From: Chrysomallon squamiferum
Lineage: Eukaryota > Mollusca > Gastropoda > Neomphalida > Peltospiridae
Assembly: GCA_012295275.1 (NCBI GenBank)
Contig: CM022665.1
Span: 38,489,795-38,524,794, forward strand
Direction: 5' to 3'
Length of the DNA: 35,000 bases
Part shown: positions 8,881 through 23,035 of the stretch, piece after piece
How the letters are laid out: each line of letters begins with the position of its first letter
How positions within the stretch are numbered: position 1 is the first letter of the stretch
The notes under the pieces: generated by a model
Databases searched by the model: none
Seen by the model: the letters and a program-made list of their open reading frames with translations, nothing else
Told to the model about the DNA's origin: nothing
Made by a program: the position numbers and the translations under genes

Positions 8881-9180
8881 CATTCATTCATTCGTTTATG
8901 TATGTGTGTATTTATGCATGTATGTATAATTGTGTATGCATGAATGTATGTGTGTATGCATGTATGCATGTATGTATGTATGTGTGTATATGTGTGTTTA
9001 TATGTATGTATGTATGTATGTATAATTGTATATTTGTGTATGTATAATTGTATAAAATGTATCTATGTATGTATCTAATTATGTGTATGTGTCTGTATTT
9101 ACGTTTCTAGGTACACACATTTGAACGTAAGAAAATATGCATGTGTATATAAATATATATATATATCTACAAACCAATAT
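8881..9180. repeat. Imperfect (GTAT)n array
   Basis: Opens with ATTC tetramers, then interrupted GTAT/GTGT/GCAT tetranucleotides to about 9085, then decayed TGTA/ATAT units to about 9165. Confidence 0.8.
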
Positions 9181-10310
9181 TTAGTGTTTACATAAAACCT
9201 AATATTAACAACACAAGTTCTTCTCGCGTATTCTTCACCTCGTTACCTACATACACACTTCAACACAAACACACGAAATGACGGACAAAACACAAATACT
9301 TTATTAACATGTAGATCACAATCCTACGACACTCCAAATACCAGGCCACGTCAATCAATACTGCACGTATACAACCCACGAAAAACGAGAAGTCGAATAT
9401 TAAAACCACCGACCTCTGACCCCTCGAGGTATACGACAAACATGCCGCTGAATGAAGACCTCGAGTAATAATGCTGCGAATATGCGATGAATGCATTAAT
9501 TGTAAACATTGAAAAAACAGGGCAAGTTGCATCAGACAAAAACTAATGTCAGATTTATAATAGACTTATTTCAACACTCAAGGCCGAGCACTGTGGTACA
9601 GAAGTACGGGGTTGGGCCCGCTAACACAAGAGTTGTGCGTAGCAAGCAAGTTACCCATGTGGTCTTTATGCACGTACCTAACACGTATTCGAGAAACCAT
9701 TGCAAAGCTTTGAAAAATCTTTACGTTGACATATAACTCTCGTATTATAAATATCGCCCCACACGAAGACGCGGTCTCATATAAAATATTAATAGAAAAT
9801 TTCTTATCTTATCTCACTCTCTTGACAACTAATTCTGTGTCTTATGTTATAATACAACGCTGGCAGAAAATGGAAATACCCGACGAAGCGGGACACGTGA
9901 ACTATGGGGAATCGACCCCGCTTCACTCGCAGTGTGAGAAGAATTACTCTGTAACACAGTAAAAGACAGTTCGTCATCACACAAACTGATAACATCTGAT
10001 ATCCAAGGCCGTACAAACCAGATATTTTCTCAGAAAGATTTAATATTTTGTATATGATATTTCATCACATTTATTAGATTAATTTTATTAGGCATATATA
10101 CCATTCATATTATATGATAATATATAATAAATATAAGAATGTCAGTCGAGTGATTTTATTATAATAACTGTTAGCTTCGTTTTGTGATTAGCAGCAAACA
10201 AACTGTTATAGTTACTTTCATACATACAGGAGACAGATATTACGGAACAGTATTGTCAAACTTGGAGCACTCGCCAGAACGGGACATTTCCCTTGAAGTA
10301 ACAGTCCGAT
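9181..10310. other. Unique intergenic DNA, partly CpG-richer
   Basis: Balanced composition at about 9290-9960, AT-rich after 10020. Overlapping small ORFs on both strands (62-90 aa, for example minus 9260-9532 and plus 9509-9736) carry no recognised domain and contradict one another. The 9585-9680 segment has weak tRNA-like, SINE-like features on the minus strand (see rejected items). Confidence 0.4.
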
Positions 10311-10900
10311 ATTGATTTTTCGCAACTGCTGCTTGCAAAAACAAAAACAACAACAAAAAACAAACAACAACAACGCAACAACCAAAAGAAGCACCCCTGG
10401 CAAAAAAATAATTATATATAGACCTAAACACTTACACTTAAAACTTTCTTGTCAAAAACACTAGGACCAGTTTCCAGTTAAATGTTTTAACCTTGTTAAT
10501 AAGTTAGCGTGTTAGCTGTTGTGAAAAACGAATATGTTTTGCTCGATCAGTTATTAGATCATTTTTGTAAGTTGCGTATTTAAAATAGTGTTACGATTGT
10601 TGGTATATGTTTTAAGGATTTATTTATGGAACCTTTTAAATAATAACTGAACCTTTTTTTTTCTTTCTTTTTTTAATAAAAACATAATTCTTAAAATGTC
10701 GTATTCTTACAAAGGTATAGGTTACTGTTTTTATTTGAGTCTTTTCAAAAACAATAGCTCAGTTTCAAGCGTTTCGTGTTAAATGTACAAATCTCCTTCC
10801 CATATTTTTCACAGTTTTAATATTTGAGTAAAATATTACATATCAGAATCTGAGTACTCTGAATACGAAATCCATGGCAGATCAACAAAATGATGAAATG
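10311..10900. other. AT-rich intergenic DNA with short A/C-rich patch
   Basis: A CAA/AAC-rich patch lies at about 10337-10390. The rest is AT-rich unique sequence with small T-runs; no gene is seen. Confidence 0.45.
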
Positions 10901-11580
10901 GAGAAAACGAACAACAACAACAACAGCAGCAGCAGCAGCAACAACAACAACAACGACAACAACAACAAAACCAAAAAGAACAAGAGCAACAACGAATAAA
11001 AAAAAAAAAATAACCCCAAAACAGTGAACAAACGTTATAACAGTACAGCAATATTAACAATTACAAGTTATTCTTTTTCAAAACTTCATAAAAAGGAAAG
11101 CAAAAACAACAACAACAACAACAACAACAAACAAACAAACAAAAAACAACAACCAAGAGAATCCAACAAAAAAAAAAAAAAAAAAAAAAAAAAATAAATA
11201 ATAATAAAAAAAAAAAAAAATAAAAAAAATAAAAGATAACAGGTCAAAGCAATATAAAGTGAAAACAAAAACAAAATATAACATGTGTACAGAACAGTTA
11301 TCAGAACAACAACAACAAAATACACTACTACTGCTACTACTACAACAACAACAACTACTACTAATAATAAACAACATGAAAAAATAACAATAATTGTAAA
11401 AAAAAGGGTTTTTCTTTTTTTTATTTTATTCACCATAAAAGTGCAAAAAAATAAATCACAAAAAACACATACACACACAAAAATAAAACCCCCAACAACA
11501 ACAAAACATTAACAACAAACAAACAAACAAGCAAAGAAAAACAAAACAAAACAAACAAACAACAACCAAAAATTAAAACG
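10901..11580. repeat. Long A/C-rich low-complexity tract (CAA, CAG, CAAA, A-runs)
   Basis: Starts with (AAC)n/(CAG)n triplets (10911-10978), then CAA and CAAAC repeats, A-runs at about 11168-11193 and 11205-11220, an ACT/CTA patch (11320-11370) and more CAA/CAAA to about 11570. The + strand has very little T or G over most of it. Poly-Cys, poly-Val and poly-Phe ORFs on the minus strand are artefacts. Confidence 0.88.
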
Positions 11581-12197
11581 CACATCGTATCAAACACAGG
11601 TGTCCTCAGCAGAAGACAGGGAGAGAGAGAGACTTTGCCCTGTGGATCTGAAAGTAAACGATAGCTCTGTGTACTTCTTATATATATATCTCAACATGTA
11701 ATACTTTTTTTTAACACATGCACATACTTTTTATCTTATCTCAGTGCCCTCACACACTTCATTATGCACCTGCATGTTTTGCAACCCCAGGAAAATTCCT
11801 GCGAACGCTGATGGTTGTTGTTGCATCGTTGGTAAATAAATTATTACTTAGATAACAGCTAGTTTTCTTTTATATCTCTTTATCTGGATTTGTAAGAAAA
11901 CATCAGTTTTTGAAATGCATTTGTAAAGGAACTAGCTTATGCAGTAATTTGGCTTCTAGCTGTATTTAACATTTTAATGCAGCAGGGTGTAATTATATGT
12001 AAATTTACGTATGGCAGGGTTAGATTTATGTAGATGGGAGACATGTTTGCATTACGATGTGCGCTCGTTATATATGGAAACAAGATATTTGTATATTGCG
12101 TGGAGTATTTTGGAACGAATGTGTCATATGCCTGTTACAGCAACCCTGCTTTTTGATGTTAATCATATACGACGCTTCAGTAAATAAATAATTATAA

Positions 12198-12198
<1 letters not shown>
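11581..12198. other. Unique intergenic DNA
   Basis: Mixed-composition DNA with a short GA run (11620-11632) and a short TATA run (about 11678-11688). No gene, and no recognisable mobile element. Confidence 0.45.

Positions 12199-12256
<58 letters not shown>
12199..12256. repeat. (CA)n microsatellite
   Basis: About 58 bp of pure CA dinucleotide. Confidence 0.95.
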
Positions 12257-12259
<3 letters not shown>

Positions 12260-12565
12260 AAAACACACACACATACACACATACATAAGACAGAGAATAT
12301 TCAAAATCCTAAACTACACACATACATACATACATATACACATATACATTCACACATACATACACACATAAATCATACATACATATAATAGAGACATATA
12401 CATTCATACACACATACACTTATATACATATATGCATGCATACGCATGCATAATATATATTTATGTGTATATATGTATGTATGTATGTATGTGTATTTGT
12501 GTGTGTATGCATGTATATATATACACAAATACACACACACACATACATACATACATATATACACA
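12257..12565. repeat. Imperfect (ATAC)n / (GTAT)n array
   Basis: ATAC/ACAC units (12257-12440) switch to GTAT units (12465-12515) and back to ATAC/ACAC (12520-12565). The switch is an inverted arrangement of the same tetranucleotide, able in principle to fold back. Confidence 0.82.
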
Positions 12566-13080
12566 TATCAAGTTGTGTTGCTAACAAACAGAAAATCTGA
12601 ACTATTACACACTCACACGTTTATATGTGAATTAATTTCATTTAACACTAAACTGCATAAACATAAAACAGGTACTGAAAAACACTATCATACAAGACGT
12701 TTCTTCATGTGCAGTGATGCACACCTCCTTTACCCGTCGCAAACTCATGGTTCAAGCACGTCCGTTCTGGACAGTGGCTACGGTTCTGGAAGGAAGGAGC
12801 AGAGGACAGAACGGGCAACTATTGACATTCATACACATGGAGATGGTTTTGAATCAACATATCAGTATTTATATACAGATCACGATTAATAAGGCAGGCC
12901 TGAGTTGAGAGAGATGACAAACACTCGACTTGCTACTTAATAAGTCTGTACAAACAACCACGTCAAAAGGTCTTCGCCTGCCGACCTGAGGAGAAAACGT
13001 ACAATGTATTATGTAGATTATTTAAGTGTTTGTACCTATATCCTGACATTCTGTGTGCTTCTCTTTAGCGCCATCTCTGT
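12566..13080. other. Unique intergenic DNA
   Basis: Mixed sequence, more balanced at about 12700-12990. The two overlapping + strand ORFs (12446-12889 and 12714-12908) run partly through microsatellite and match nothing known. Confidence 0.4.
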
Positions 13081-13368
13081 CCCCTGTCTGTCTGTCTGTC
13101 TGTCTGTCCTCCTCCGTCTCAGTCTGTCTGTCTTGATCTTTCTCTCCATGTTCTTTTCTTTGTTCTTTTCTTTTTTCTCTCTATCATTACAGTACACACT
13201 CATACACATGGATATGCATTCACAAACGTGTATGTACATATATTTAGAGATACAGTTTACATTCATTTATATTCATACACATGCAAACATACATACATAT
13301 AAACATACATACACACACATATATACATACATATGCGTACATACAGGATACATACAGGCACACACATG

Positions 13369-13400
<32 letters not shown>

Positions 13401-13490
13401 CATATATGCCTACAAACGCACACATTAGTACATACACACATACACACAAGTAAGTACGAACGTACATATATATATATATTCATTCAAACG
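13081..13490. repeat. Compound (CTGT)n, CT-rich, (ATAC)n and (TA)n block
   Basis: (CTGT)n at 13085-13108, CT-rich sequence to about 13185, then ATAC tetramers with a (TA)n run at about 13379-13400 and another short one near 13466-13479. Confidence 0.82.
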
Positions 13491-14193
13491 TACACACTTC
13501 TATCATCCTTTCACCACAGAACTGTCACACATGCCAGTCGTAACCTCTCCGCAGTTGTGCTTAAGACAGATCCCAATTAAAGTTATTTACGTGTTCCAAT
13601 GTCACTCTACTGCTTTATAAATACATATTCATATGCACATTTTTCCGATTCACCTCCACCTACGTTAAATACATTAAGACAACTCGTAAAGTTTTCTTTT
13701 TCTTTCTAATTTGAAAATGTGTGTGAATTAATAGGCGTCCTTGTTATTTTTATTATATTTTGCGCTTGTGTATATAAATCTGTGCATAATATTTTTAATT
13801 TTTTTTTTATGTCTTAATATTTTAAATATTTATTTGTGTCAGTGCATCTTTGTACATACATTGCTAACCGAGATAAATTAAAAAAATATATATTTTATAT
13901 ATGTAATTATCTTTACTATCGAAGTAAAGTCCTTCGTAATCTTTGCCCCAGGATTCTCTATATTGTGCTACAGGTTTGTTTATTTCCGTGTACCTGTCAA
14001 CCCACGGGTCAGGTGAAAGTACAATAATTTGTCTTACTGATTTATAAGTAGAAATTTTCATGTTATACTTGTAAGCAGTTTGTTTACTTACTTCATACGA
14101 GTCAAGCAAAGCGCCTTGTAAATGGTTAATATTAGACAGAGTTTTAGTTAGACAGAGTAAACGACTTGTTTTGTTTTTACATGGGACTGAGAG

Positions 14194-14196
<3 letters not shown>
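13491..14196. other. AT-rich unique intergenic DNA
   Basis: No supported gene; short ORFs on both strands (63-81 aa) overlap each other and show no domains. T-rich at 13796-13810. Confidence 0.45.

Positions 14197-14284
<88 letters not shown>
14197..14284. repeat. (GA)n microsatellite
   Basis: About 88 bp of pure GA dinucleotide on the + strand. Confidence 0.95.
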
Positions 14285-14287
<3 letters not shown>

Positions 14288-15205
14288 CGATAAAGACAAA
14301 AACGACTAAAAGACTAAGAATGATAACGATACTATTAAACAAATAAAACCATAAAATATTGTTAATATTCCATCATTTCTTTTACTTTAGATTTTGCGAT
14401 GGACTGTCCAAATTTATAAAGCTTTAGATAGATCGAATTCTCAAATTTTTTAGAATAATTTGTTATTGTCTTTATTCGGATCAGAAAAGATTTAACATAA
14501 ATATGATATGAAAAATGCCTTACTCCACCTATTTATTATTCTTCTTTTTTTTTTTTTTTTTTTAAATTATTTCTTGTTTTTCATTATTCTTGTCCTTATC
14601 ATTGGACATGGCTGAAACAAGGTACAAGCGAACCTATAATCAAATGGTTTTAGGTTTTCACTGTTTTTGTGCTCGGACCAAAGAGCTACTTCAATAACAT
14701 TCTGTTCCAGTTCATTGTTCACTAATCGTTTTCATCAGGAAGAAATATATATATATATATATACATATAAAAAAACCAGGACTTTCGGTAGAAACTGATA
14801 GCATCCATTATAAACGAAGCCAAAAAGACAACCCGTGGACACAATTAACTCGAGGTATTTACCAATAATAACACGAAAATATCGCCCACTGGGCGGTAGG
14901 TGTTGGACATGGGAAGAAAGATTATCGCGCCTTCAGACCCTGAAGAGTTATCAGAATAGGGCTAATAACTGTCACAAGATAACCCCCCTGGCAGCTCTGT
15001 CCACAGACGAAACGAAGAGACAATGCAACATGTTGTTTGGGAGAAACGTAATCGATAGCCCGATGTCATTTCCGGAAAATGTATTTTCAGGACTTCTTTT
15101 TCTGAAGATTTCTAATAAATATGGTGTAGAGTACGTTGATATAGTGTTGTATTTCAAATTGAAACTTGTTTTCTTCGTGTTTGAAACTTTGTTTAGGACA
15201 TGTTG
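14285..15205. other. Unique intergenic DNA with a non-repetitive ORF start
   Basis: AT-rich to about 14760, with a T-run near 14547-14563 and (TA)n at 14746-14762, then more balanced. An ORF opens at 14835 and reads about 120 non-repetitive residues before running into the AAT repeat. That part (for example GGRCWTWEERLSRLQTLK) resembles no family I know, so it is not called as a gene. Confidence 0.35.
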
Positions 15206-15265
15206 GATAATAATAATAATAATAACAATAACAACAACAACAACAATTATAATAATAACGATAAC

Positions 15266-15297
<32 letters not shown>

Positions 15298-15350
15298 GAA
15301 GAAGAAACAGCAACAAAAGAGCAACAACATCGACAACGATAATAATACCT
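15206..15350. repeat. (AAT)n / (AAC)n / AAG compound microsatellite
   Basis: AAT and AAC triplets with AAG near 15296-15306, and CAA/CAG units to about 15345. Confidence 0.9.
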
Positions 15351-16296
15351 TTTTATATATGTATTCCTGTACAAATAAAAAAATATAAAAAAATCTTGCC
15401 AGCTTTAGAACGCTAAATAATATACAACACTTTAATGACACTTTGATAACCCATCAACGACAGTAATATTAAAGCGGCTCTGAAAACTTTTCGACGAAGT
15501 GTGAGCTGAGCATTCAAGTAATTGTATTTTCCCTTGAAATGTAATTACTATATAAATTTACATGTACTAGAATTATTTTTAAAATCTTTTTCAGCTGCCA
15601 TTTTCAGCTGGCCATTAATTACGCATATTAAAACCCGAACAAAGACATATTGATAAAGCTGCATATCATTATCTATAAAGTACAAATATTTTAAATGTTG
15701 CGTATCAGTTCAGGGCCATCAATTTGTTAATGAAGAATATCGTTTAGAACATATGATCAATAATGAGTCACGTGACATACCGTTTGATTATTATCGTATG
15801 CCATTAAGTTAAGTAGCTAGAACGATGATTGGCTTTGAAACACGTCTGCATGTACTTTTTAAAGTTATTAACATAACACACACAGACACACATTTATTGA
15901 AATCACAACCTGCACAAAATGTACGACGGATGCTTTAAGATACTAATTTTTTTTTTTTTTTCAACCGTGCACGCAGCCATTTTACGCTTTTCATCTACGT
16001 CAACTTATGTAAACATGATCGTGTTTTTTCTGGGACAAGTTTTATCCCATGGCAGAAGCTACATACATCACGACTCACATTAATGTCAACAGAATAGTCG
16101 CTGATTAATTAATTTGAAGGTTACAAGTGCCTGTACATAATCTATAGCCTTAGTTTTTTGGTGTGTTTTTTTCACGATATATTGCCTAGTATTATTAACG
16201 GTTTCATTTCCATGATACACTTTCATGTTTACAGTTTTCTATTATCATAATAATATAAATTTAGTAACATACATACTAATACAAATATAAACCATT
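15351..16296. other. AT-rich unique intergenic DNA
   Basis: No ORF of note. T-run at about 15948-15961. CAGCTG at 15592-15597 and again at 15606-15611 gives two E-box hexamers 14 bp apart, a spacing worth noting but not a proven site. Confidence 0.4.
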
Positions 16297-16321
16297 TTAT
16301 TTATTTATTTATTTATTTATG

Positions 16322-16369
<48 letters not shown>
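16297..16369. repeat. (TTTA)n followed by (TTA)n
   Basis: About 30 bp of TTTA tetramers joined to about 43 bp of TTA triplets. Confidence 0.92.
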
Positions 16370-18729
<2,360 letters not shown>

Positions 18730-18730
18730 T

Positions 18731-18778
<48 letters not shown>

Positions 18779-18935
18779 TACTACTACAACTACTACTACT
18801 GCTGCTACTACTACTACTACTACTGCAACTACTACTACTACTGCTGCTACTACTGCTGCTACTTCTATTACTACTACCAGTAATTATAATAGTACTTTTA
18901 TTATTAATATCATCATCATCATCATCATCATCGTA
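18730..18935. repeat. (CTA)n and (ATC)n trinucleotide repeats
   Basis: CTA/ACT triplets with CTG interruptions at 18730-18880, then (ATC)n at 18908-18932. Tyr-rich + strand frames are artefacts. Confidence 0.9.
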
Positions 18936-18989
18936 GTCGTCATGGTCATCATTTTTTAATTCTCCGGAATAAGCAAGAAATAAACAACT

Positions 18990-19090
18990 TCAAAAAAGGA
19001 AGGCGTGAAATAAAATAAAATAAATAAAATAAAATAAAATAAAAAATGAAATGAAACTCCCAAATAACGAAATATACAAACCACAAAACA

Positions 19091-19155
<65 letters not shown>
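18990..19155. repeat. (AAATA)n-like tract and (TAA)n microsatellite
   Basis: AAATA pentamers at about 19010-19044, then pure (TAA)n at 19093-19155. Confidence 0.88.
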
Positions 19156-20059
19156 GCAGCAACAACAATATATTAAAAAGGTCGTAGATTAATGTTTACC
19201 TTATAAGAATTATATATATGAAATAGATGTGATATATATAAATTTAAAAAGCTAATATTTTGAATAAAGCCCTCATTATTCTAGATCTTTATATGTTGCT
19301 AAGAAAACGTCATCGAAATGTTGTGACGTTATAACAAGGACATCAACGAATCTCACCGAAATTGCTCACATGTAAGTACATCTAGCCTGCATTCCTTTAT
19401 CTATTGTTATTACGACGAATGTTAATAGCTTTGTGATTTATTAATGATAGAATTAAGAACGATAACGGTAATACGATATAATTATAATAGCAATAAATCG
19501 TGTAACATTATATGGATTGCTGATCTATTTTGGTAAACTAGTAGTTCACAAAAGGTTATCTTAACCAAGTGGTTTCTTTCAAGCTAGGAGTCGTATAGAA
19601 TTTTACAGCAAGTAGTGTCATATATTACATTTATTTTAAAACTGCCGTGATAATATTTAGTAAATCACCCAAAGATAAACATGCTTTTTTTCTTCTTCTC
19701 TCTTAACTAATCCTGAGTAAATGAATAACTTTGACAGGACGGCCGAATGAATATGTGCAAATACTATTTAAGAAAATCCTTACTGAAGGCTGTAACTCAA
19801 TACCAACCATTTACAGGTTTCTGTGTATAATAAAAACTTAAATCGTCTTTAATTTCGGTCTTATAAACATGGATTACAATTAGTTATTTGATGTTAATGT
19901 AATTCATGGACTTCAGTTGCATTCATTTTTATTTAACGCAAAATTTAGTTACCAAAGAGAGGTAGTTTTAATAATAATTTGATTATAACCTACAGTAAAA
20001 AAAACAAGTGATTTGGAAACGTGTGGTATTTAGTTCACGAATTAAAATAAATAATCAGT
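19156..20059. other. AT-rich unique intergenic DNA
   Basis: No ORF above 60 codons and no recognised element in about 900 bp. Confidence 0.5.
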
Positions 20060-20242
20060 TATCAGTTTGGCTTAGTGGTAAGAAAGCCTACTCGTACTGG
20101 TTGCGATATAAAGTAAGTGTTTGACCAGCAGTACACACTCTGACACACTGTTACTAATCACAGAAACCACTGGTTGATCTCGGTAGGATTAACTAAACTT
20201 ATTCAATAGATTAAAAGCAGAAAATTGAAATAGATATAACAA

Positions 20243-20280
<38 letters not shown>
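20060..20280 (+). mobile_element. Candidate tRNA-derived SINE with poly(A) tail
   Basis: TTGGCTTAGTGG at 20067-20078 closely matches the Pol III A box (TRGCNNAGYNGG). A D-stem-like GGCT/AGCC pair flanks the loop. A weaker B-box-like GTTTGACC follows about 50 bp later (20119-20126). After about 120 bp of unique body the element ends in AAATAA and a run of more than 30 A (to 20280). A tRNA-like head, short body and A-tail is the SINE layout. The B box is decayed, no anticodon stem forms, and no clear target-site duplication is seen, so this is an old copy if real. Confidence 0.45.
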
Positions 20281-20283
<3 letters not shown>

Positions 20284-20875
20284 TGAATTATGTCCAGTGA
20301 ACAGTGCACTTTGAACTAAGTTCTGATTACAAGTCATTAAAAAGAATAAATACGAAAGCAATATCAAAGACACACTCGAAACCTTACTGAAGCCTGAAAA
20401 AAACCCAGTTTACAATTGTTATAGGCTCACCGCGGTTTACGTATGTTAATCAGCTATCGAGATCGTCTTAACGTTATTATTTCGAGGGATTACGTACAAA
20501 GCTCACGAACACGACCTCGGCCAACACGTTGTCGTCAATTTTCACTCGTCGTCTGTGCAGCCTGTGAAACAACGTCGCCGACGGTGTTTGCTTTAGTCCA
20601 TAAAACAGTCAGAAAAATAACACTAACGACACTTCGATTGATTTTTAATGTTCAATTTATTACGGAGATGAAATAGTTTCTCGAGAATTGTGTCAGGCGA
20701 TGTAGTGAACTGAAATAAGTAACAAATAAAACTCTGGCTTTATCAGCCAACCACGAAACGCTTAGCAAACATTCTAATCAGCTGCGATCAATTATAAAAA
20801 GACATTTCGAAAACGGGTGGTTGTAAAGGAATTTTTACAGCTTCAAAAATACTGAATTAGTTTAGTTAAGATTAT
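20281..20875. other. Unique intergenic DNA, CpG-richer at 20430-20700
   Basis: 20430-20700 has balanced composition and many CpGs (ACCGCGGTTTACG, ACGACCTCGGCC, CGTCGCCGACGG). A 77-aa + strand ORF there (20443-20676) has no recognisable domain. It could be regulatory or a decayed element; unresolved. Confidence 0.35.
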
Positions 20876-21490
20876 GTTACAATCTCCAGAATTCAATCAA
20901 AATATATCTTGTTAGTAATTAGATTTCTTTTGTGTTTTTTTGTTTGTTTTTTTGGTGAGTTTTTAGATGGAAAATGTGTGAATAAAGATTAACGTTACAA
21001 TTTTCAGAATTCTGTTAAAATAGATCTTGTTAAAACTAAGATTTTATTTTTTATTTTCCGCCAATGAATTTGTTTTTAAGAATTTCGTTATCAACTTTGA
21101 AATTCAATTAAAATATGTTTTGTTAATCTGTAATTTTCTGCATCATTTTGGCGTTAATTTCTGATTAAAAATTACGTTATAATTTTCAGAATTTAATTAA
21201 AATATATCATATTAATAATTTAGTTTTTCTTTTTCTTTTTTTTTATGATCGTGAATTTAGCGTTAAAGATTTTATTACAAATTACAGAATTTAATTAAAA
21301 TATTTCTTGCTGAATCGTAGATTTCTAGTTAAAGATTTTATAACAAACACTAGAATTTAATTAAAATATAATTAAAATATATCTTGTTGATGCCAAGAGT
21401 TTTTGCAGTTTAAATGTCGTGAATTTGTAATTAAAATTTACTTTTCAAATTAATTAAAATGTCTTGTTTAATTAAAATATCTTATTAACA
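20876..21490. repeat. Decayed tandem array, ~90-bp unit
   Basis: Six to seven diverged copies of an AT-rich unit carry TTTCAGAATTTAATTAAAAT followed by ATATCTTGTTAATAATTAGA-like sequence and a T-rich spacer. Copies begin near 20881, 21000, 21093, 21180, 21275, 21344 and 21445, so most spacings are 70-120 bp. Confidence 0.65.
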
Positions 21491-21666
21491 CATGTAAAGA
21501 ATGTTTAAACAGGTAACTGATATTGTTTTTTAGTTTTACAGTCACGTAAATAACGACTGGCACTGGAAGCGTTTCAAATGTAATTAAGATAAGTGATAGC
21601 TTCTAAACCTCTATCTCCATTCACTCATAGAACGTTAAAAAATAGTTTATCTACATGTATGAGTGC

Positions 21667-21667
<1 letters not shown>

Positions 21668-21709
<42 letters not shown>

Positions 21710-21738
21710 TGTGTGTGTGCTTGTGGATGTGTGTGCGT

Positions 21739-21770
<32 letters not shown>
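21668..21770. repeat. (GT)n microsatellite, interrupted
   Basis: GT dinucleotides at 21668-21718 and 21739-21770, with a GTAC/GGATGTG interruption between. Confidence 0.92.
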
Positions 21771-21772
<2 letters not shown>

Positions 21773-22533
21773 CAACAGTAATAAGTATAAAAAATGAAAG
21801 TCGTAAAATTTATAAATGAACTCTAACCAAAGCTGATATTTTAACAAATATATCGGTATTAAAATGTGTTTATGGTTTATACGAAGAAATAATCTAAATT
21901 AATATATTAAAAATGCTTCCATGCTATTCTCTATTTCTTAAACGTCGTCCAATATTTATTAAAAACGTGCAAGTCAACGACGTTTATAAAACTGACTGTA
22001 AGAAAAACTGGTATTTTAAGACTAGCAAAGACGCAGTAAAGATGAAAGAATCCATTGAGAATAAATGGAAACTCCAGTATAACAGACGACCATTTCAGTA
22101 CATCTAAATCTTTCCATTCTCAATACCAAACTAATTTTCAAGTTTTAAATTTCAATATTCAGACGATTCAAAAGCCTTCTCAGTGAGAAAGCAATACCGT
22201 GTGATAGATTACAAAACACAATTTCCTAAGAAAAATAAAATCAGGAGAAAAGAAAATGATATGAACATACGTGTCACTGACAAACCTATTACATTAAAAT
22301 ATCTTGCACCACGGGGGACCCGTGGGCTACACTATGTCCAGATAAAACCCACATAGAAACGTTGTGTTTACTCGTGTCAAGAGTCCCGTGCACGTCACTT
22401 TCAGGTTATCAGGCGCCCCGCGTGAACTGACGTATCTGTTCGTTACGCTGTCTTCTCATTTGTGCCTGTTAGACAGCGAGCCACTTTATACCAGTTGTTA
22501 TGAAAGTATTGCTCAACTCGTCGTTGCTTCCAA
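21771..22533. other. Unique intergenic DNA with a CpG-richer 3' part
   Basis: AT-rich to 22300, then balanced (22300-22530). This includes a short hairpin, CCACGGG (22309-22315) pairing with CCCGTGG (22319-22325), and a TGACGTA motif near 22428. The 64-aa ORF at 21913-22107 is not recognisable. Confidence 0.35.
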
Positions 22534-22662
22534 TTGTTGTTGTTGTTGTTGTTGTTGTTATTGTTATTGCTGTTTATTATTATTGTCATTATTGTTGTTG
22601 TTGTTGTTGGTGGTATTATTGTTATTACAATTATTATTGTTGTCATTGTTATTGTTGTTAAC
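22534..22662. repeat. (TTG)n / (TTA)n compound microsatellite
   Basis: GTT triplets, then ATT/GTT mixtures, to about 22660. Confidence 0.9.
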
Positions 22663-22739
22663 ATATTTTAAAAATTAAACATTTTGATATTACAAAGATT
22701 TCGTAAATTTAAGCAATTTAGACATTAATCAAAACAGAA

Positions 22740-22816
22740 GAGAGAGTAAAATAAAAATAAAGAGAACCAAAAACAACGACTGATACGAAATTTAATTGTC
22801 TGAAGCATACTTTAAG

Positions 22817-22848
<32 letters not shown>

Positions 22849-23035
22849 GAAAGAAAGAAAACCACAATAAAAAAAAGAAAGAAAACAAATCCTACAAACA
22901 TACACCTACATACAAACACACACAAAGACCAAAAAAAAAAAAAAAAAAAAAATTCACAAACAAGAAAACGAAAATAACAAAACAAAAACAAACACATAAA
23001 ACAATACTAAGCCCCCACCACAAAACATAACCACC
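22740..23035. repeat. A/C-rich low-complexity tract with A-runs
   Basis: Nearly T-free + strand with A-runs at 22818-22846 and about 22932-22950 and ACAAAC-type units between. Confidence 0.88.

Noticed and set aside
9260-9532. 90-aa minus-strand ORF with hydrophobic stretches
   Set aside because: It overlaps competing ORFs on the other strand and in another frame, has no recognisable family, and hydrophobic frames are common in AT-rich DNA.
9585-9680. Possible minus-strand tRNA-like SINE head
   Set aside because: B-box match is only partial (GGGCCCAACCCCG), the A box is unconvincing and no A-tail follows; too weak to call.
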